Origin: Ashinkailepas kermadecensis
Lineage: Eukaryota; Arthropoda; Thecostraca; Neolepadidae
Direction: 5' to 3'
DNA: 64,000 nt
Assembly (NCBI GenBank): GCA_034440615.1
Contig: JAOTOM010004040.1
Location: forward strand, 1 to 64,000
Shown: piece after piece, positions 19,635-31,726 of the stretch
Layout: the number at the start of each line of letters is the position of its first letter
Numbering within the stretch: position 1 is the stretch's first letter
The notes under the pieces: generated by a model
Seen by the model: the letters and a program-made list of their open reading frames with translations, nothing else
Databases searched by the model: none
What the model was told of the DNA's origin: nothing
Position numbers and translations under genes: made by a program

Positions 19635-21529
19635 CCTCTTCCCCTAAGCGTGGGGTATATATGTTGATCTAGGTAAAATTTGATTTTTTTGTAATTTTTA
19701 TTAATACATGGTATTTTAACATAAAAATGACTATGCATCCACTCATTTTCTCTGCACATGATTACTTTTCAGTTGGCAAACAAATACAAAATCATAATCC
19801 TCACTCTGCAAATATAGCACATCTCATAATTATCCATACCTGGTGTGTCAGACATGATAAAGAAGACATTGAACACTTCATGCACTCGATTTAATGCTCT
19901 TCGACATCAAAAACCTTATGTTTCCGCCTTAATTCAACATTTATTTCTGAGAATGAATACTCACAACCCGACATGTCCAGAGCCAAGGCCGGAAGTTCCT
20001 TGCGATGCTGTATTATCTTATTTTTCATATATATGTGCTAGCCGAAGAATTTGTTTTGGATAATTCTGGTTTTCTGGTTAGGTTAGGTCAGACTATATTA
20101 TGATATAACATATGTTATATATTATGCTACGTTCTTAATCTAGGTTGCGTTAGGTTTTAATTTTTTATTTATTTATCTATCTATTCATATGTAATTTTTG
20201 AACTCTTGACCATAAGCAGAACACGGAAGCGTTCTCCAGTATATGCAGTAACAATATGCAGTGTAAGAATGGCAGATAACAATAACGCAGCATAATATAA
20301 AATATATTATGTCATAATACAATATAAACTAACCTAGCTAGAAAACCAGAATCTGTCATAAATGTGTTTGCCCACATGATACTTATCAACAAAATACTAT
20401 TAAAAATATATATGAAGACGTCATAACTACTCACCATGAAGCACAATGTCGATTATCAGTTGGGAGGGATGTGAATTCAGTGTTCAGAAAGTGGTATATA
20501 CCGCCCTATTTTACGGATAATGTATCACTGCCAGGCAGACTAACGAGAATAACTGGAATTTACAATGCTCACAGGGAACACAACACGGTCACTACCCCAA
20601 TTGTCACACCAGTACCTAGCACCCGCTTTTCTTGCAATTCGCAACCGGACAAAAAAAACAATCGGAAACGAGCTCACCTAACGAGACAGAAACACCGGAA
20701 ATACCACACACGGCGGAACACGATCGAAGGCAGAGAGGGCGCCGTAAATTATGGAGCAATTAGCACATCACAGAGAGGAACTATGACCTACAAAAAGGCT
20801 AAAAATTGAAATGTGATAAAACCAATCCCCGAAAAAATTTTACAAATAATATTCGTTATCAATTCTTATTGATAAAAATATATGTAGGCTAATCGGATTA
20901 AATTCAGTCAATTTTTGGGGGCGGGCGGTCTGCGAGATTCTCCGTGTTCGAGTGACATAAACAGTATTTGTGTCACAAATACGTGGCGTTCTGAACCAAT
21001 GCATGCCGTGAAAACGAAAGACACTGAAATTTCTGGTTGTTTGGTTGTCTATTTTGTCCCAAAGTCTTAGCAGGTTTGGAGAACGTTTTGGACAGTTCTG
21101 GACAATTTCCACGCGCAAATTTCAGTTAATATCTTTTGTATATATGGCATGGGAGTGATTCAAATTTGATAAATAAACATTTTATAGTTCGTCAGTTGAT
21201 GCAGCACATCCTAATCTTTCAGGAAGCATTACAAATTAAAGTATTCATTGTCTTTCTTCGCAGCGGTTTAAAAAGCTCCCGAAAGAGTGGCAGCTGTAGA
21301 GCCATGGTTCTCCCCCGTCCAAGAGCTTGTACATTTATAAGCCGACTCGGGGAGTGGTAGTTTCCCCTTAGTAGCCGTGAGACGCATGGAGGCGTCCTTC
21401 ATTTGAGAAGGGATTACTTCGTGTTTTGAGTTTGGAAGCCCACAGATGCTATTTTGTGGTAAATGTAAGTTGTGCGGTGCTTTCGTGTTGGGATATAGGC
21501 ATTTGGATAATTAATGTACCGGGAGCAGG
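19635..21529. other. AT-rich unique part of block A
   Basis: Nothing recognisable as a gene. Frames such as 20471-20809 are shared with block B but show frameshifting differences there. A 52-60 base AT-rich region with TAACATATGTTATATATTA palindromes lies at about 20090-20130. Confidence 0.45.
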
Positions 21530-24444
21530 GGTGTCGATTTTTGAAAAACATTGGGTGGGGCCGAAGTGCCAACGCACTAGACCCCCCCCCCCAAAAAAAA
21601 AACTCGTCGGATTTAGCCCACTATATTTTCGGATCTCAGAAATTCCGATTTTTATTCGACGATGTGTATGTTTATGTTTATTCAGCATCCTCACCAACGG
21701 GGAAAATCGTCCAATAACTGGTGAAGTCACATAATTAAAAGAGCAGTGCTCAGTACATGTCAACATAACAACTCTGAGTAATAGCATGCGACTGCCGTGC
21801 CATATAGTGGTCTCGGATCTATCGTCACCGTCACCGTCACCGTTACCCTCCTCCTCACTCCACACACCAACAAACACACACCGGCTTAAATAAAAATACT
21901 TCAGCGATCAGATGCAGGCTAAAACACACCGGCATTGATGGAGCATCAGAGCACAGCAGACCTGAATAGTAATGACGGTGGGTGAAAGTATTTCATTGGT
22001 GCCCGACATTAGGGAGGGGAACATTTCCCTTTAATACGCCACTGCGGCTGCTCAACGTGTTTTTTCCGCAGATTGCACGATCGAGAGTAGATTGCAGATT
22101 GCACATCAGTTCCTTACAAGTGTCAGCAATACATTTCCTTCATGTGCTTAAAACATGATTCAAGAAAGCACTGTCATCGATTTTAAACTTGCAAAAAGAG
22201 TGGGCCGCCTGGTGTTTGGAGTGCTATTTGAGTGAATTTGCTGTCTTGTTAGTGAACTGACCATTTATTGAGATATAAGTACTTTAACTTTGCCTGCTTC
22301 TATCATGAAACATTTGTCATGTTCCAATACATCAGAAATCATCAGAATAACTTCTTGTCCACAAAACGGTGTATGCATTTCTATTAATTTTCATATTTAT
22401 TAACACTAATGATGTAGATCTGATTTGCAAATTTATTTCAGAAAATATCATCAGCACAGGATTCCATTCCTGAAAATATAGTACTTTCAACATGTTATTT
22501 TCTTTTACATTTCAACATGTTAAGTTGGGTTACATTTTTTATTGTAAAAAATACATTGCTTGAAATTTTTACAACTTGATGTTTTGGTTTTGTTTTTCTC
22601 CAAAGGGAGGGTAGGCTAGGTTAGGTTAGGTTATGTTGCATTTCTTTTGATTTAAAAAGAATAACTTATCCTATGACACCTAATTCAAAGCCTTTTTTGG
22701 TGTTATTTTGCTCACAACCTGAAATATAGGCATTTGTATAGAAAATGAGTGGTCCCATAATTTGGGTCACATTCATAAACATTGCATTGAAATGATACAT
22801 TCCACGAATTCATAAAACACCTTAAAACACAACTTTACCAAAATGAGCAGTAACATCATGTTCATCACATTCTTAAACATTGCATTAAACAAATCAAGAA
22901 ATCAGAAATTGCCTTAAGCTGTAAATTTACCAAAAGGTGTGCCAACCCCTGGACGGAAATGCAACACTAGGTGCCCCAATCCAGGACAGAAAAAGCACCA
23001 GGTGCAGTGGAGTGAAAATATTTATAAAAGTAAACTAAAAACAGACCTTCTTGAAGACATACGTGATAGTTATGTGATATTAAAATGGAAACCCTGAGCA
23101 CAAATCAGAAAAAGGCATGGACTGGACTTTAGGCGCTGGAATTTTTGTAACTGGAATTTTTTATTTGGATGTTCTTGTTCAAGCTTACCTGCCTACTTCT
23201 TCAACTACTGTTCCTTTGGGAATTAAATAGCAGCAGGCTATTTATTCACTATTTAAAATCACACCAATATGCAGATACATCAGAAAGTGCGAAGTACAAA
23301 AACGAATCAGTACGTCACATGAGATTGGGCTACGGATTAAACACTGCGCGCAATTGCATCAAGAATGTCTCACCTCCGTCACATTTGTCGACTGCAACCT
23401 GAAATTTAGACTTTAGGCGCTGGAATTTTTGTAACTGGAATTTTTTATTTGGATGTTCTGAGAAACGCCAACCACGATTTGTGGCATTTATTGCGCGCAA
23501 GTGTCTATCAAGTCTCTCCAGACACATTTGGTGATGGGCTTTGACCTTATATAACTTACAAGCAGGTGTTTGTCACTTCTGCAGCCGCCACAGGCCCATA
23601 GTTCTGAGCCGTGAAGTCACGAGTGCGATTGCCAGGCTGCGCCGAATTTCTCCACCGACTTTGGAATATGCCCGATTTCTGCTCGGGTGCGTCAGTAAAT
23701 AAGCCTCGGTAAAGCGACGATAAACTATGTACCGCGTTGCCAAGGATTAAGGTTGCTTTTATGATGTAAGTCGTGCTTGCAAATTGGAAGGAAATCCAAC
23801 TCCTTTGTTTTTTTTCCACAAAGTTGTCAATTTTACAGCAAAGGGTGGAGAGTCAATCCACTATCCAATTCAAATCTGTTTCATTTCAGTACAAAATGTG
23901 CTGGTTGGCATCAACTAAGCTACGTAAGTCGCATGGTGTTTTTTTTCTTCTTTTTTTCTTTAACTTTCTTCTCAGCATAAAAATAGCATATGTTATTGGG
24001 GGGGGGGGCAAATCAACATTGAGGGGGCCAAGATCAAAATTGGTGGAGCAATGGCCCCCACAAAAGGATACAAATCGACGCCCTTGCTTTGGAGAAAAAA
24101 ATAGAAACCAAAATGAAGCGAGGTACATTTCGAAAATGTTATAAATTGAACAACCGAACCCAGCCTAACCGAACCTAACGTCAGCTCCTTTTGAAGTAAA
24201 ATTTCCGATTTTATTTTGTTTGGATTTTTTTTTTATTTCGAAGTTCAGCATCTAAACTAGCCTAACCTAGCTAAACCGGTATTATTGTGCTTTAAGGTGG
24301 TAACAAGACAAGTTTTTACACACATTTAATTCCATATAGCAAACAAATGGGTTAGATTTGGCTAAATTGGGTTAGTTTAGGCTTTCCAAGTGGGAAAACT
24401 TTTCAAAAATTTCCAAAAAAGTTTCCCCCAAAAATTTCGAATTA
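21530..24444. other. AT-rich intergenic with MITE halves
   Basis: MITE-family half sites (minus orientation) lie at about 22690-22800 and 22850-22940. TTAGG-like GGTTAGGTTAGGTTA is at 22617-22632. A 51-base exact direct repeat is listed separately. A partial X unit is at 23765-24090. C- and A-runs are at 21580-21602. No gene. Confidence 0.5.
23125..23459. repeat. Exact 51-bp direct repeat pair
   Basis: 23125-23175 and 23409-23459 are identical (GACTTTAGGCGCTGGAATTT...GGATGTTCT), flanking 233 bases. Too long for an ordinary target duplication; either a tandem duplication or a short terminal-repeat element. Confidence 0.85.
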
Positions 24445-25181
24445 ATTGGTAACCTTGCAGTTTAAGGTGTTCTTTTTTTCCCTTTTTTAACATTTTTTTT
24501 CTGCAGAATACCATGTTTATGAAGGTGACTAAGACGATTGGATCCACTTATTTTCTTTGTGAATGCTTACTTTTCAGGTTGTGAGCAAAATATTACCAAA
24601 AAGGGCTTTGAGTTCGGTAACATAACATAAACATAAATGTTTTTCTTTAATGCAACAAAACCTAACCTAACCTAGCCTAATCTATCGTTTGAGAACAAAA
24701 AAAAAACAAAATAAAAATGTCATTTAATTTATTTTCTGAAAATTATCAACCTTAATAAAGAAACCTAACCCAACCTAACCTAACCTAAGCTGCTTTTGAA
24801 GAAAACAAAAGTCTGAACATGTTTGTTTTTTGTTTTTTAAAAACTTTTTGGTATTATTGTGCTTTAAGGAGCAAGGAAAGTGTTGTGGGCGCTGTATGAC
24901 CAACGCAGTCAATGCGGCCGTAAGCCCAAATAACTAACCAACCAACCAAGAAAAGTGTTTACACACATTTGTCACCATAAAGCAAACAAATTGGTTAGGA
25001 TTGGTTAGGGTAGGTTGGTTTAAGTTTTTCAGTTGGACAATTTGTCATTTTTTTCAAATTAAAATTAAATATATTTGCACCGAAATAAGTGGTCCCATCG
25101 TCTTGGTCACCGCCATGAACATGGTATTCTGAAGAAAAATTAGAACAAACAAAAATCACCCTGAACTGCAAGTTTACCAAT
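24445..25181. mobile_element. Long-TIR MITE, best-preserved copy (737 bp)
   Basis: Starts ATTGGTAACCTTGCAGTTTA and ends with the reverse complement pattern (CTGCAAGTTTACCAAT). The arms continue for about 110 bases through CAGAATACCATGTTTATGAA and GACCACTTATTT. The centre carries CCTAACCTAACC/GGTTAGG motifs. No open frame. A solo hairpin element (24885-24946) is inserted in it. The target duplication is uncertain. Confidence 0.8.
24885..24946 (+). mobile_element. Solo SINE-tail hairpin element 4 (62 bp)
   Basis: GTGGGCGCTGTATGACC, AACGCAGTCAATGCGGCC, then TAAGCCCAAATAAC and three AACC units. Target duplications CAAGGAAAGTGTT / CAAGAAAAGTGTT at 24872-24884 and 24947-24959. It interrupts the MITE core, whose uninterrupted form is seen at 19400 and 24300. 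Confidence 0.85.
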
Positions 25182-25276
25182 CATTTTTTATTCAACAGCA
25201 ACATAAAATAGGTTAGGTTCGGCTTGGTAAAGTTCTTTAAACTTTGAAAATTGGAAATTGAAAAATGCTCTAACTC

Positions 25277-28200
25277 TCTCATGCGCAGTGAAATTGAAAC
25301 ACGCCTGATGCTACCAATATCTGCAATATAAGAGGAAAAAGCTATGACGTCACCAAATCTTGAAGGCGAATTTTGGTGTACCTTCTAAGGTAATAGTATC
25401 GTGGGGGGGGGGGCATTTAATGCCGCTACAGGCCTTGGCCGCAACCAGACACTGGTCTTGTATGACTCTTTAGGGTTTGTTTAGGAAGTCATGTGTGGCA
25501 ATAGCTTACTAACCATTGTTTTCTTCAGGAATATCAATTATAATGAGGTGTCTATACGGCTTCTTGCTGACTTTGCTGTCGTGTTTTCATAGGCTGGCAG
25601 ATTGGCTCAAACGTGGCTTTTGTTGGTTTAGTTTGAGATTGGGTAGCCCCATATCAATATCAATGCACATTGTCATTGGGTATGTAGGTAGGTAGGTACC
25701 TTGGTAAATATCAAGCTGATGGTGTGATGGGTAGGTTGCTGAATATAATTATAGTTTGTATATCCACAATATCAATGATAACCATGATTTGCATGCAAGT
25801 TTGACAATGACTGGAAATTGATAATGGAATTAATGATGTTCAAGCTCCATATGCATGTGGTTTTGCCATTGGTGGTGTGTACCAACTTCAGTATGACCAT
25901 GCAATTGTTATTTAGTTGCTTAGCGGATTTTTTTCTTCAGACAATCTGGTTTAAAATGCATCAGCATTGCTTATTTCAATATTTTATGATGTAAGCTGTA
26001 CTTCCACAGTGGAGGGAAATACTGCTATTTTGTTTGTTTTTTTGCACAAAATTTTACATTTTTCAGCAAAAGGTGGAGAGTCAGTCCACTATCTAATCCA
26101 AATCTGTTTCTATTCAGTACAAAATGTGCTGGTTAACATCAATCTTTCTAGTTAGCATGATATTTTTTCATTTTTTCCCTTTAGCTTTCTTATCAGCATA
26201 AAATAGCATAGGTTATTGGGGGGGGGCCCAAATCAACATTGCGGGGGCCAAGATCAACATTGGTGGGGCCATGATCCCCACAAAAGGATACAAATCGACC
26301 CCCCCTGGTAGTCCTCCATTTTGTCGAGAAAAAATCATGTAACGTGCAAAACTATATGGGCAATGCATAAGCTTCGCCGTCACATGCGCAGCCCCACCCC
26401 CACCAAAACTACAAATTATTTTGTGGAGGAGCAAAGTAAAATTAAAACCATTTAGACATGTCCCAATATCAGCCCCCGCCTTCAGCACCTAAAATATCAC
26501 ACAAACTATAACGTAAAATCCCCTTAACGTAAATGTTCACCTGCCTGCACCTTGATAGCAAACACTCGCTATTATAGACAGGCATGTAACGTACTCGCTT
26601 TAGAGGCGGCGCAAATGACCTTTATGGTCCGGCACGCCTAAAAATCACTCTCCCCCCCCCATGCGCAGCGAAATTGAAACATGCCTGATGCTACCAATTT
26701 CTGCAATATATGAGGAAAAAGCTGTAACGTCACCAAGGCTTGAAGGCTAACTTTGGTGTAACTTTTAAGGTTTGCTTTGGAAGTCATGTGCGCCATAACT
26801 TAGTACATATTGCTCAGGAATATCAATTATAATGCAGTGTCCATGCAGCTTATTGCTGAGTTTTGTCTTTCATGGTGTCATAAGCTGGCAGATTGGCTCA
26901 CAGATGGCTCTCGTTGGTTCAGTTTGAGACTTGGATTCCCCATATCAAAATTGAATGCATGCATATGGATCTATTTGAAGAGGTTCTGATGATCTGAAGC
27001 CACTGCGATGGTCTCATGGCAGTTTCACGCTGCACTGAGTCATATGTAATGTTGCAACATCGTCCGGTTTCCCGATGGGCGAATAAGTCGTACACTGTGA
27101 CTGTTTGTGACGTCATCAAAACGTTGCATCCATATCCAGTGGTATATTTGAACAGTGCGACATTTCCTGCCGATATGCGGAACATTCGGTTACATATCTA
27201 GTGTAAACAACGCTATGGCAGAAAGTAAAAGAATATCCACATTGTCACTGGGCATGTAGGTACCTAGGTAGGCACCAGGTAAATATCAAGCTGATGGTGT
27301 GATGGGTGGGCTGTTGAATATAATTCTAGTTTGTATATCCACAATCTCAATGATAACTGATTGTTGTTCACTGGTTCACTCACTGGTATGCAAGTTTGAC
27401 AATGACTGGAAAGTGAGAATGGAATGAACCTTATTCAAGCTCCATATGCATGTGGTTTTTCCATTGGTGGTGTATACAAACATCAGTATGACAATGCAAT
27501 TGTTGTTTTGTGGCTGAACATTTTTTGTTTGTTGAACAATCTGGTTTAAAATGCATTAGCATCAGCTATTCTTAACATTTTATGATGTAAGCTGTCCTTC
27601 CACAGGGGAGGGAAATCCAGCTATTTTTTGTTGCACTCAATTTTGAATTTCATAGCAAAAGGTGGAGAGTCAGCCCACTATGTAATCCAAATCTGTTTCC
27701 TTTCAGTACAAAATGTGTTGGTTAACATCAGCTACATTTTCTATGTGCCTAGCAGTGTTTTTTCTTCTTTTTTTCCTTTCACTTTTTTATCAGCATAAAA
27801 ATAGGTTATTGAGGGCAGGGCCCAAATCAACATTGGGGGGGCCAATATCAACATTGGTGGGGCCATGGCCCCCACAAAAGGATACAAATCGACACCCCTG
27901 CTGGTATGTTCCTTGGTAAATATCAAGCTGATGGTGTGACGGGTAGGTTGCTGAAGATAATTCTAGTTTGTATATCCACAATCTCAATGATAACCATCAT
28001 TTGCATGCAAGTTTGACAATGACTGGAAATTGAGAATGGAATTAATCATGTTCAAGCTCCATATGCATGTGGTTTTGCCATTGGTGGTGTGTACAAACAT
28101 CAGTATGACCATGCAATTGTTGTTTAGTTGCTTAACATATTTATTTTCAGACAATCTGGTTTAAAATGCATCAGCATCGCTAATCTCGACATTTTATGAT

Positions 28201-28748
28201 GTAAGCTGTACTTCCACAGTGGAGGGAATTTCAGCTATTTTGTTTGTTTTTGCACACAATTTTACGTTTTTCAGCAAAAGGTGGAGGGTCAGTCCACTAT
28301 CTAATCCAAATCTGTTTCTTTTCAGTACAAAATGTGCTGGTTAACATCAATGTTTCTACTTACCTAGCATGGTGTTTTTCATTTTTTCCCTTTAGCTTTC
28401 TTATCAGCATAAAATAGCATAGGTTATTGGGGGGGCCCAATTCAACATTGGGGGGCCAAGATCAACATTGGTGGGGCCACGGCCCCCACAAAAGGATACA
28501 AATCGACGCCCCTGCTCACTCCACTATCTAGTCCAAATCTGTTCTTTTTCAGTACAAAATGTGCTGGTTAACATCAACTAAGTTTTCTATGTACCTAACA
28601 CAGTGTTTTTTTTGTTTTTTCTTTTAGCTTTTTATCAGCATAAAAATAGCATGGGTTATTGGGGGGGCCCAAATCAACATTGGGGGGGCCAAGATCAGCA
28701 TTGGGGGGGACATGGCCCCCGCAAAAGGATACAAATCGACGCCCCTGG
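25277..28748. repeat. Large degenerate repeat cluster (X and Y units)
   Basis: Order Y1 25277-25680, X1 25681-26306, Y2 26662-26945, X2 27250-27901, X3 27902-28515, X4 partial 28516-28748. X runs from GGTACCTTGGTAAATATCAA to GGATACAAATCGACGCCCCT, through a G-run and repeated GGGGGGGCCAAGATCAACAT. Y runs from CATGCGCAGCGAAATTGAAA to GATTGGCTCA. The X end, AAATCGACGCCCCTG, has the look of a hAT-type terminus (reverse complement CAGGGGCGTCGATTT). No transposase frame seen. Confidence 0.75.
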
Positions 28749-29990
28749 CAACAACCAAGCTGCGGCTATGAATGCTGCAGTTATGAAAGCACGAATGAAT
28801 GGTGAGTGCAACCAAAGCTTTAGCTAGCACTGCGGACATATTTTTCGACATCGGTAAGGACTGTTAACATGACATGTTAAATGTCATGTTAAATTCATGT
28901 TAAACATGCCATGTTAAACATGGCATTTAACATGGCATTTTCTCAGATTTGTGGTGAGTAGTGTTATATTGCTGCTGCATCTACTTTCAGTTAAGCAGCC
29001 GAATTGGATAGGGGAGATAGTGGAGATAGTGGGAGATAGTGGTGATAGTGGTGATAGTGGTGAAAAGTGAAGACGGTAGAATATAGTGGAACGAGACGGG
29101 CCAGCGTCTGTATGCCTGTGTCGGACCAATTGGAGGAAAGTGAAAGTGGTGGCGCGGTAGGCGTGGTTCGGGAAACTCGACCAGTAGAGCACTTACCAGG
29201 CATGGGTGGTTCATGTGCCTCTGGTAGCTCAGTTGGTAGAGCGGTGGACTGTAGTGGCCCTCGACAGGCATCCATAGGTCGCTGGTTCAAATCCGGCCCG
29301 GAGGACTTTTGCATTTCTCCGCTCACGCCTCCAGTGTATATTTGCGGGCTTTAACCCGCGGGTCACTTGCAGGCGAGGGGAGGAATGATGCACGCGGCTG
29401 AGAATTCATCTAGGTATGGGTACCGTGTCTTCAGGTACACCAAATCAATCTCGTTCTCTCATGACTTGATTAAAGTTCATGTTTGGTCAAATGTGTGCAT
29501 GCATGCTGATTTTTATCCTCATGTGTCATAAGTGCTCGTGTTTACCTTTAATTGTAAATGCGATTTTCATGCGCAAAACACACAAACATCAGGACGTAAT
29601 CAAGATGCAAAATGAGGCCGGCTGTTGGTGCTACCATTCACACAAACATCGGACTGGTAGTTCACGATCCGTGGAATAAGATGTCATTCCTGACATAGGA
29701 AATATGTCGGGGTGTTATAGCATTCCTTGCTTCACTTATTCATGCATTCATATCCACAGAGTTCATTACCTGTTTGCCGTTGCTGGAAATAGTGAAAATT
29801 TTATACCTATTTGCACTGCGAAGTTTCCGTTGATAAACCTGTCTGCCCTCCTGCCCCATGCAGCCTGCCTGTGCCGGAGCAGTATTATTATTAGTAGTAT
29901 CATTCCTGAGCAGTATTATCGCCACCCGACCCGAGCAGTATATCGCAGACCGAACAGCCCTCAACGGGTCACCACTGATGGGCGATCCTT
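28749..29990. repeat. Duplicated block C, copy 2 (carries tRNA-Tyr)
   Basis: Same content and orientation as 6122-7373. The left edge abuts the end of an X unit (CGACGCCCCTG|GCAACAACC). The right edge is lost after GGGCGATCCTTATAC. Confidence 0.9.
29218..29305 (+). tRNA. tRNA-Tyr (anticodon GTA) with 15-base intron, copy 2
   Basis: Same as copy 1, with an identical intron (starting TGGCCC), but the T-stem is GCTGG/CCGGC, with a G-U pair in place of copy 1's U-U mismatch. All four stems pair. A TTTT terminator begins two bases after the discriminator A. This copy looks the more likely to be functional. Confidence 0.94.
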
Positions 29991-30629
29991 ATACTGCACT
30001 GACCACTGCAAATGGCAGCTCTTCCTCCTGTTGGGTGAATACTCGCCGATGCCAACTGCTTGACACACGTCACACTTGCAGCCAGATGATGTTCCAGAAA
30101 TATTCGAAGTCTAATTGATCTGACCTGTGATGTCATCGGTGACCTCGAAGTCAAGATAATGCAATTGTGTTGGGCTATATATGGCACTTGGTTTCATTCG
30201 GCTGCGTCCATTCGTTCCGGAGTTGCAAGAGGGATTCAGATGGCCCCTCGTATGGGAAAGTGCGCCAACAACTGCCAGATTAAGCCGTGAACGTCCTGGG
30301 GGAGGGAGGGGGGGAATTGGGACAATATTTCTCCCTCGAGGAATTCCCTCGATATGGAGAGACTTTTTATGGAATGGAATGACTCCTAACAGATGTGAAT
30401 GCTGAAAGCTGAAAGCTGGAAATGCGGCTATGACATTTTGTCTACCCTCCTACAATAAAACTGCGGATGGCCTGGCGGTAATTGTAGCTTCGGTCATCCA
30501 AGGTCATTGACATAGGCGATATCAAATTGATAATTTTGTGTTCTCGAGACTGTTGTTTCAGACTAATGTTTGTAATTTACTTTCGGAATGACTAATTCGA
30601 ATACAGTTTCGAAGCACATATGGGCAATC
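29991..30629. other. Intergenic, nothing recognised
   Basis: Unique sequence with no gene, RNA or repeat that I can identify. Confidence 0.4.
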
Positions 30630-30728
30630 CATAATGTACAGGAGAAAAATGCAAAACTAGATTTGATTACCTGATGTCAGGTCGCAATCCCCGGTCATGT
30701 TGAACAGGGTACGCACATCGTATGGGTT
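30630..30728 (+). pseudogene. LTR-retrotransposon fragment, inverted match to 7810-7910
   Basis: About 100 bases matching the reverse complement of the 3' side of the protease relic (…GATTTGATTACCTGATGTCA…). Both copies share a stop after the KLDLIT end of the protease frame, so it is a second relic of the same element, not a terminal inverted repeat. Confidence 0.65.
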
Positions 30729-30744
30729 AATTTTCGGTCAACGT

Positions 30745-31522
30745 TTCGGGTAAGAATTGACTTTTGGGGGCCAGCTGTGGCTTTTGGGGCACATACGCGT
30801 CCTTTTGGCCTGCAATGTGGTTTTCAAGGACTGCGGGTCGTCTTTTTCTGGATCCCAGTGCGATTTTTTGGACACCGGCCTCATTTGTTGGGATCCCTAG
30901 CGCGAGGTTTAGCGACCTTGACACGTTTTTGGTGGCCCGACACGTCTTGGGGTCCTTTGGCGCGATTTCTGGGCCCCAGAATGATTGCTCATGTGAGGAT
31001 TGGTTTTTTCCTTTCCCGGGCTTCATTTTTTTGGGGGAGGACCCTGGCGGCACGTGTCAAGCCACTAGCGTAAATTGCATGGGTCCGGACGCCTCGTTTT
31101 GGGATTTGCAGGTTCAGCGTGATTTTCAGGGACCCTCGACCTGGCCTTTTGGGCCCAAATCGTGATTCTCAAGGACCCGACACGACCTTTTTGCGTCCTC
31201 CAGCGTGATTATTAGAGGCACGGACGCGAACTTATGAGGCCCCAGCGTGATTTTCAGCGCGCGACTTGTTGGGGGCCCGGCAGCATTTCCAGAGCTCACG
31301 GTTGCACTCTTTAGAGCCACCAGGGTCATTTTTATGGGCCCCGGAACGATTGTTTTCGTGGCCCCAATGTGATTTGAAGTGGCCTCGGTGATATTTTATG
31401 GCGCAGGGCCATTTCTGTGGGGGGGGGCTGTGCGACTTATTAGGGCCCTCAATGTGAATTATTAGGGGCCCGGCGCGATTTAGGGGCCCGGCGGGAGTTT
31501 TAGGGTTCCAGGCGCAATAGTT
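30745..31522. repeat. Degenerate GGGGCCC/GACGCGA-TTTT pattern
   Basis: Loose units of roughly 30 bases of the kind GGGCCC..GCGCGATTTTTAGG, each changed almost beyond alignment. A similar texture occurs at 12380-12650. The long frames on both strands (up to about 130 codons) are compositional. Confidence 0.6.
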
Positions 31523-31531
31523 ACTCGCCAC

Positions 31532-31726
31532 CAGAGGCGCAGCCAAGGGATGGCAGGCCCTCCCTCCTTAGCACCCAAAAATACACCAGATCAAATTACA
31601 TATTTTCAGATAGGTACTATACAAACCCTAAATTTTCGGCGCGCGTCGTGCGCCGGAAGCTTTCTCTATTTCATCCCATGTTTGAGGGTCGCCCCACCCC
31701 TTAGGACAATACTGGCTGCGCCACTG
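31532..31726. mobile_element. hAT-like MITE (195 bp)
   Basis: Left end CAGAGGCGCAGCCA and right end TGGCTGCGCCACTG are inverted repeats with one mismatch. The flanking 8-base target duplications CTCGCCAC (31524-31531) and CTCGTCAC (31727-31734) differ at one base. An 8-bp duplication and CAG ends are typical of hAT elements. No transposase. Confidence 0.8.

Larger units (their letters stand above)
12652..21529. repeat. Segmental duplication, block A (CASD1 exons 1-2)
   Basis: Collinear with 40980-54004. It starts at AGTTCTACTTATCAAAATG and ends in AATGTACCGGGAG.CAGGG. Differences from block B: an extra F1 SINE at 12952, a longer 20-bp array with an F1 SINE at 17133, and the absence of the 3.37 kb insertion, the tandem copy and two solo hairpin elements present in B. 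The right edge falls at a CAGGGGTGTCG motif that looks like a hAT-type end. Confidence 0.92.

Noticed and set aside
22610..22640. Interstitial telomere (TTAGG)n
   Set aside because: Only two to three units at each place and tied to MITE-family sequence; not a telomeric array.
23556..23819. Minus frame with QPGNRTRDFTAQ
   Set aside because: Peptides of this kind commonly come from translated repeats; no gene context and no splice signals.
7810..30728. Inverted 100-bp pair as terminal repeats of a 23 kb transposon
   Set aside because: The sequence is internal retroelement coding relic with a shared stop, and no target duplication flanks it.
30727..31165. Frames of 100-130 codons on both strands
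   Set aside because: Compositional; lie in the degenerate GGGGCCC/TTTT pattern and are open on both strands at once.
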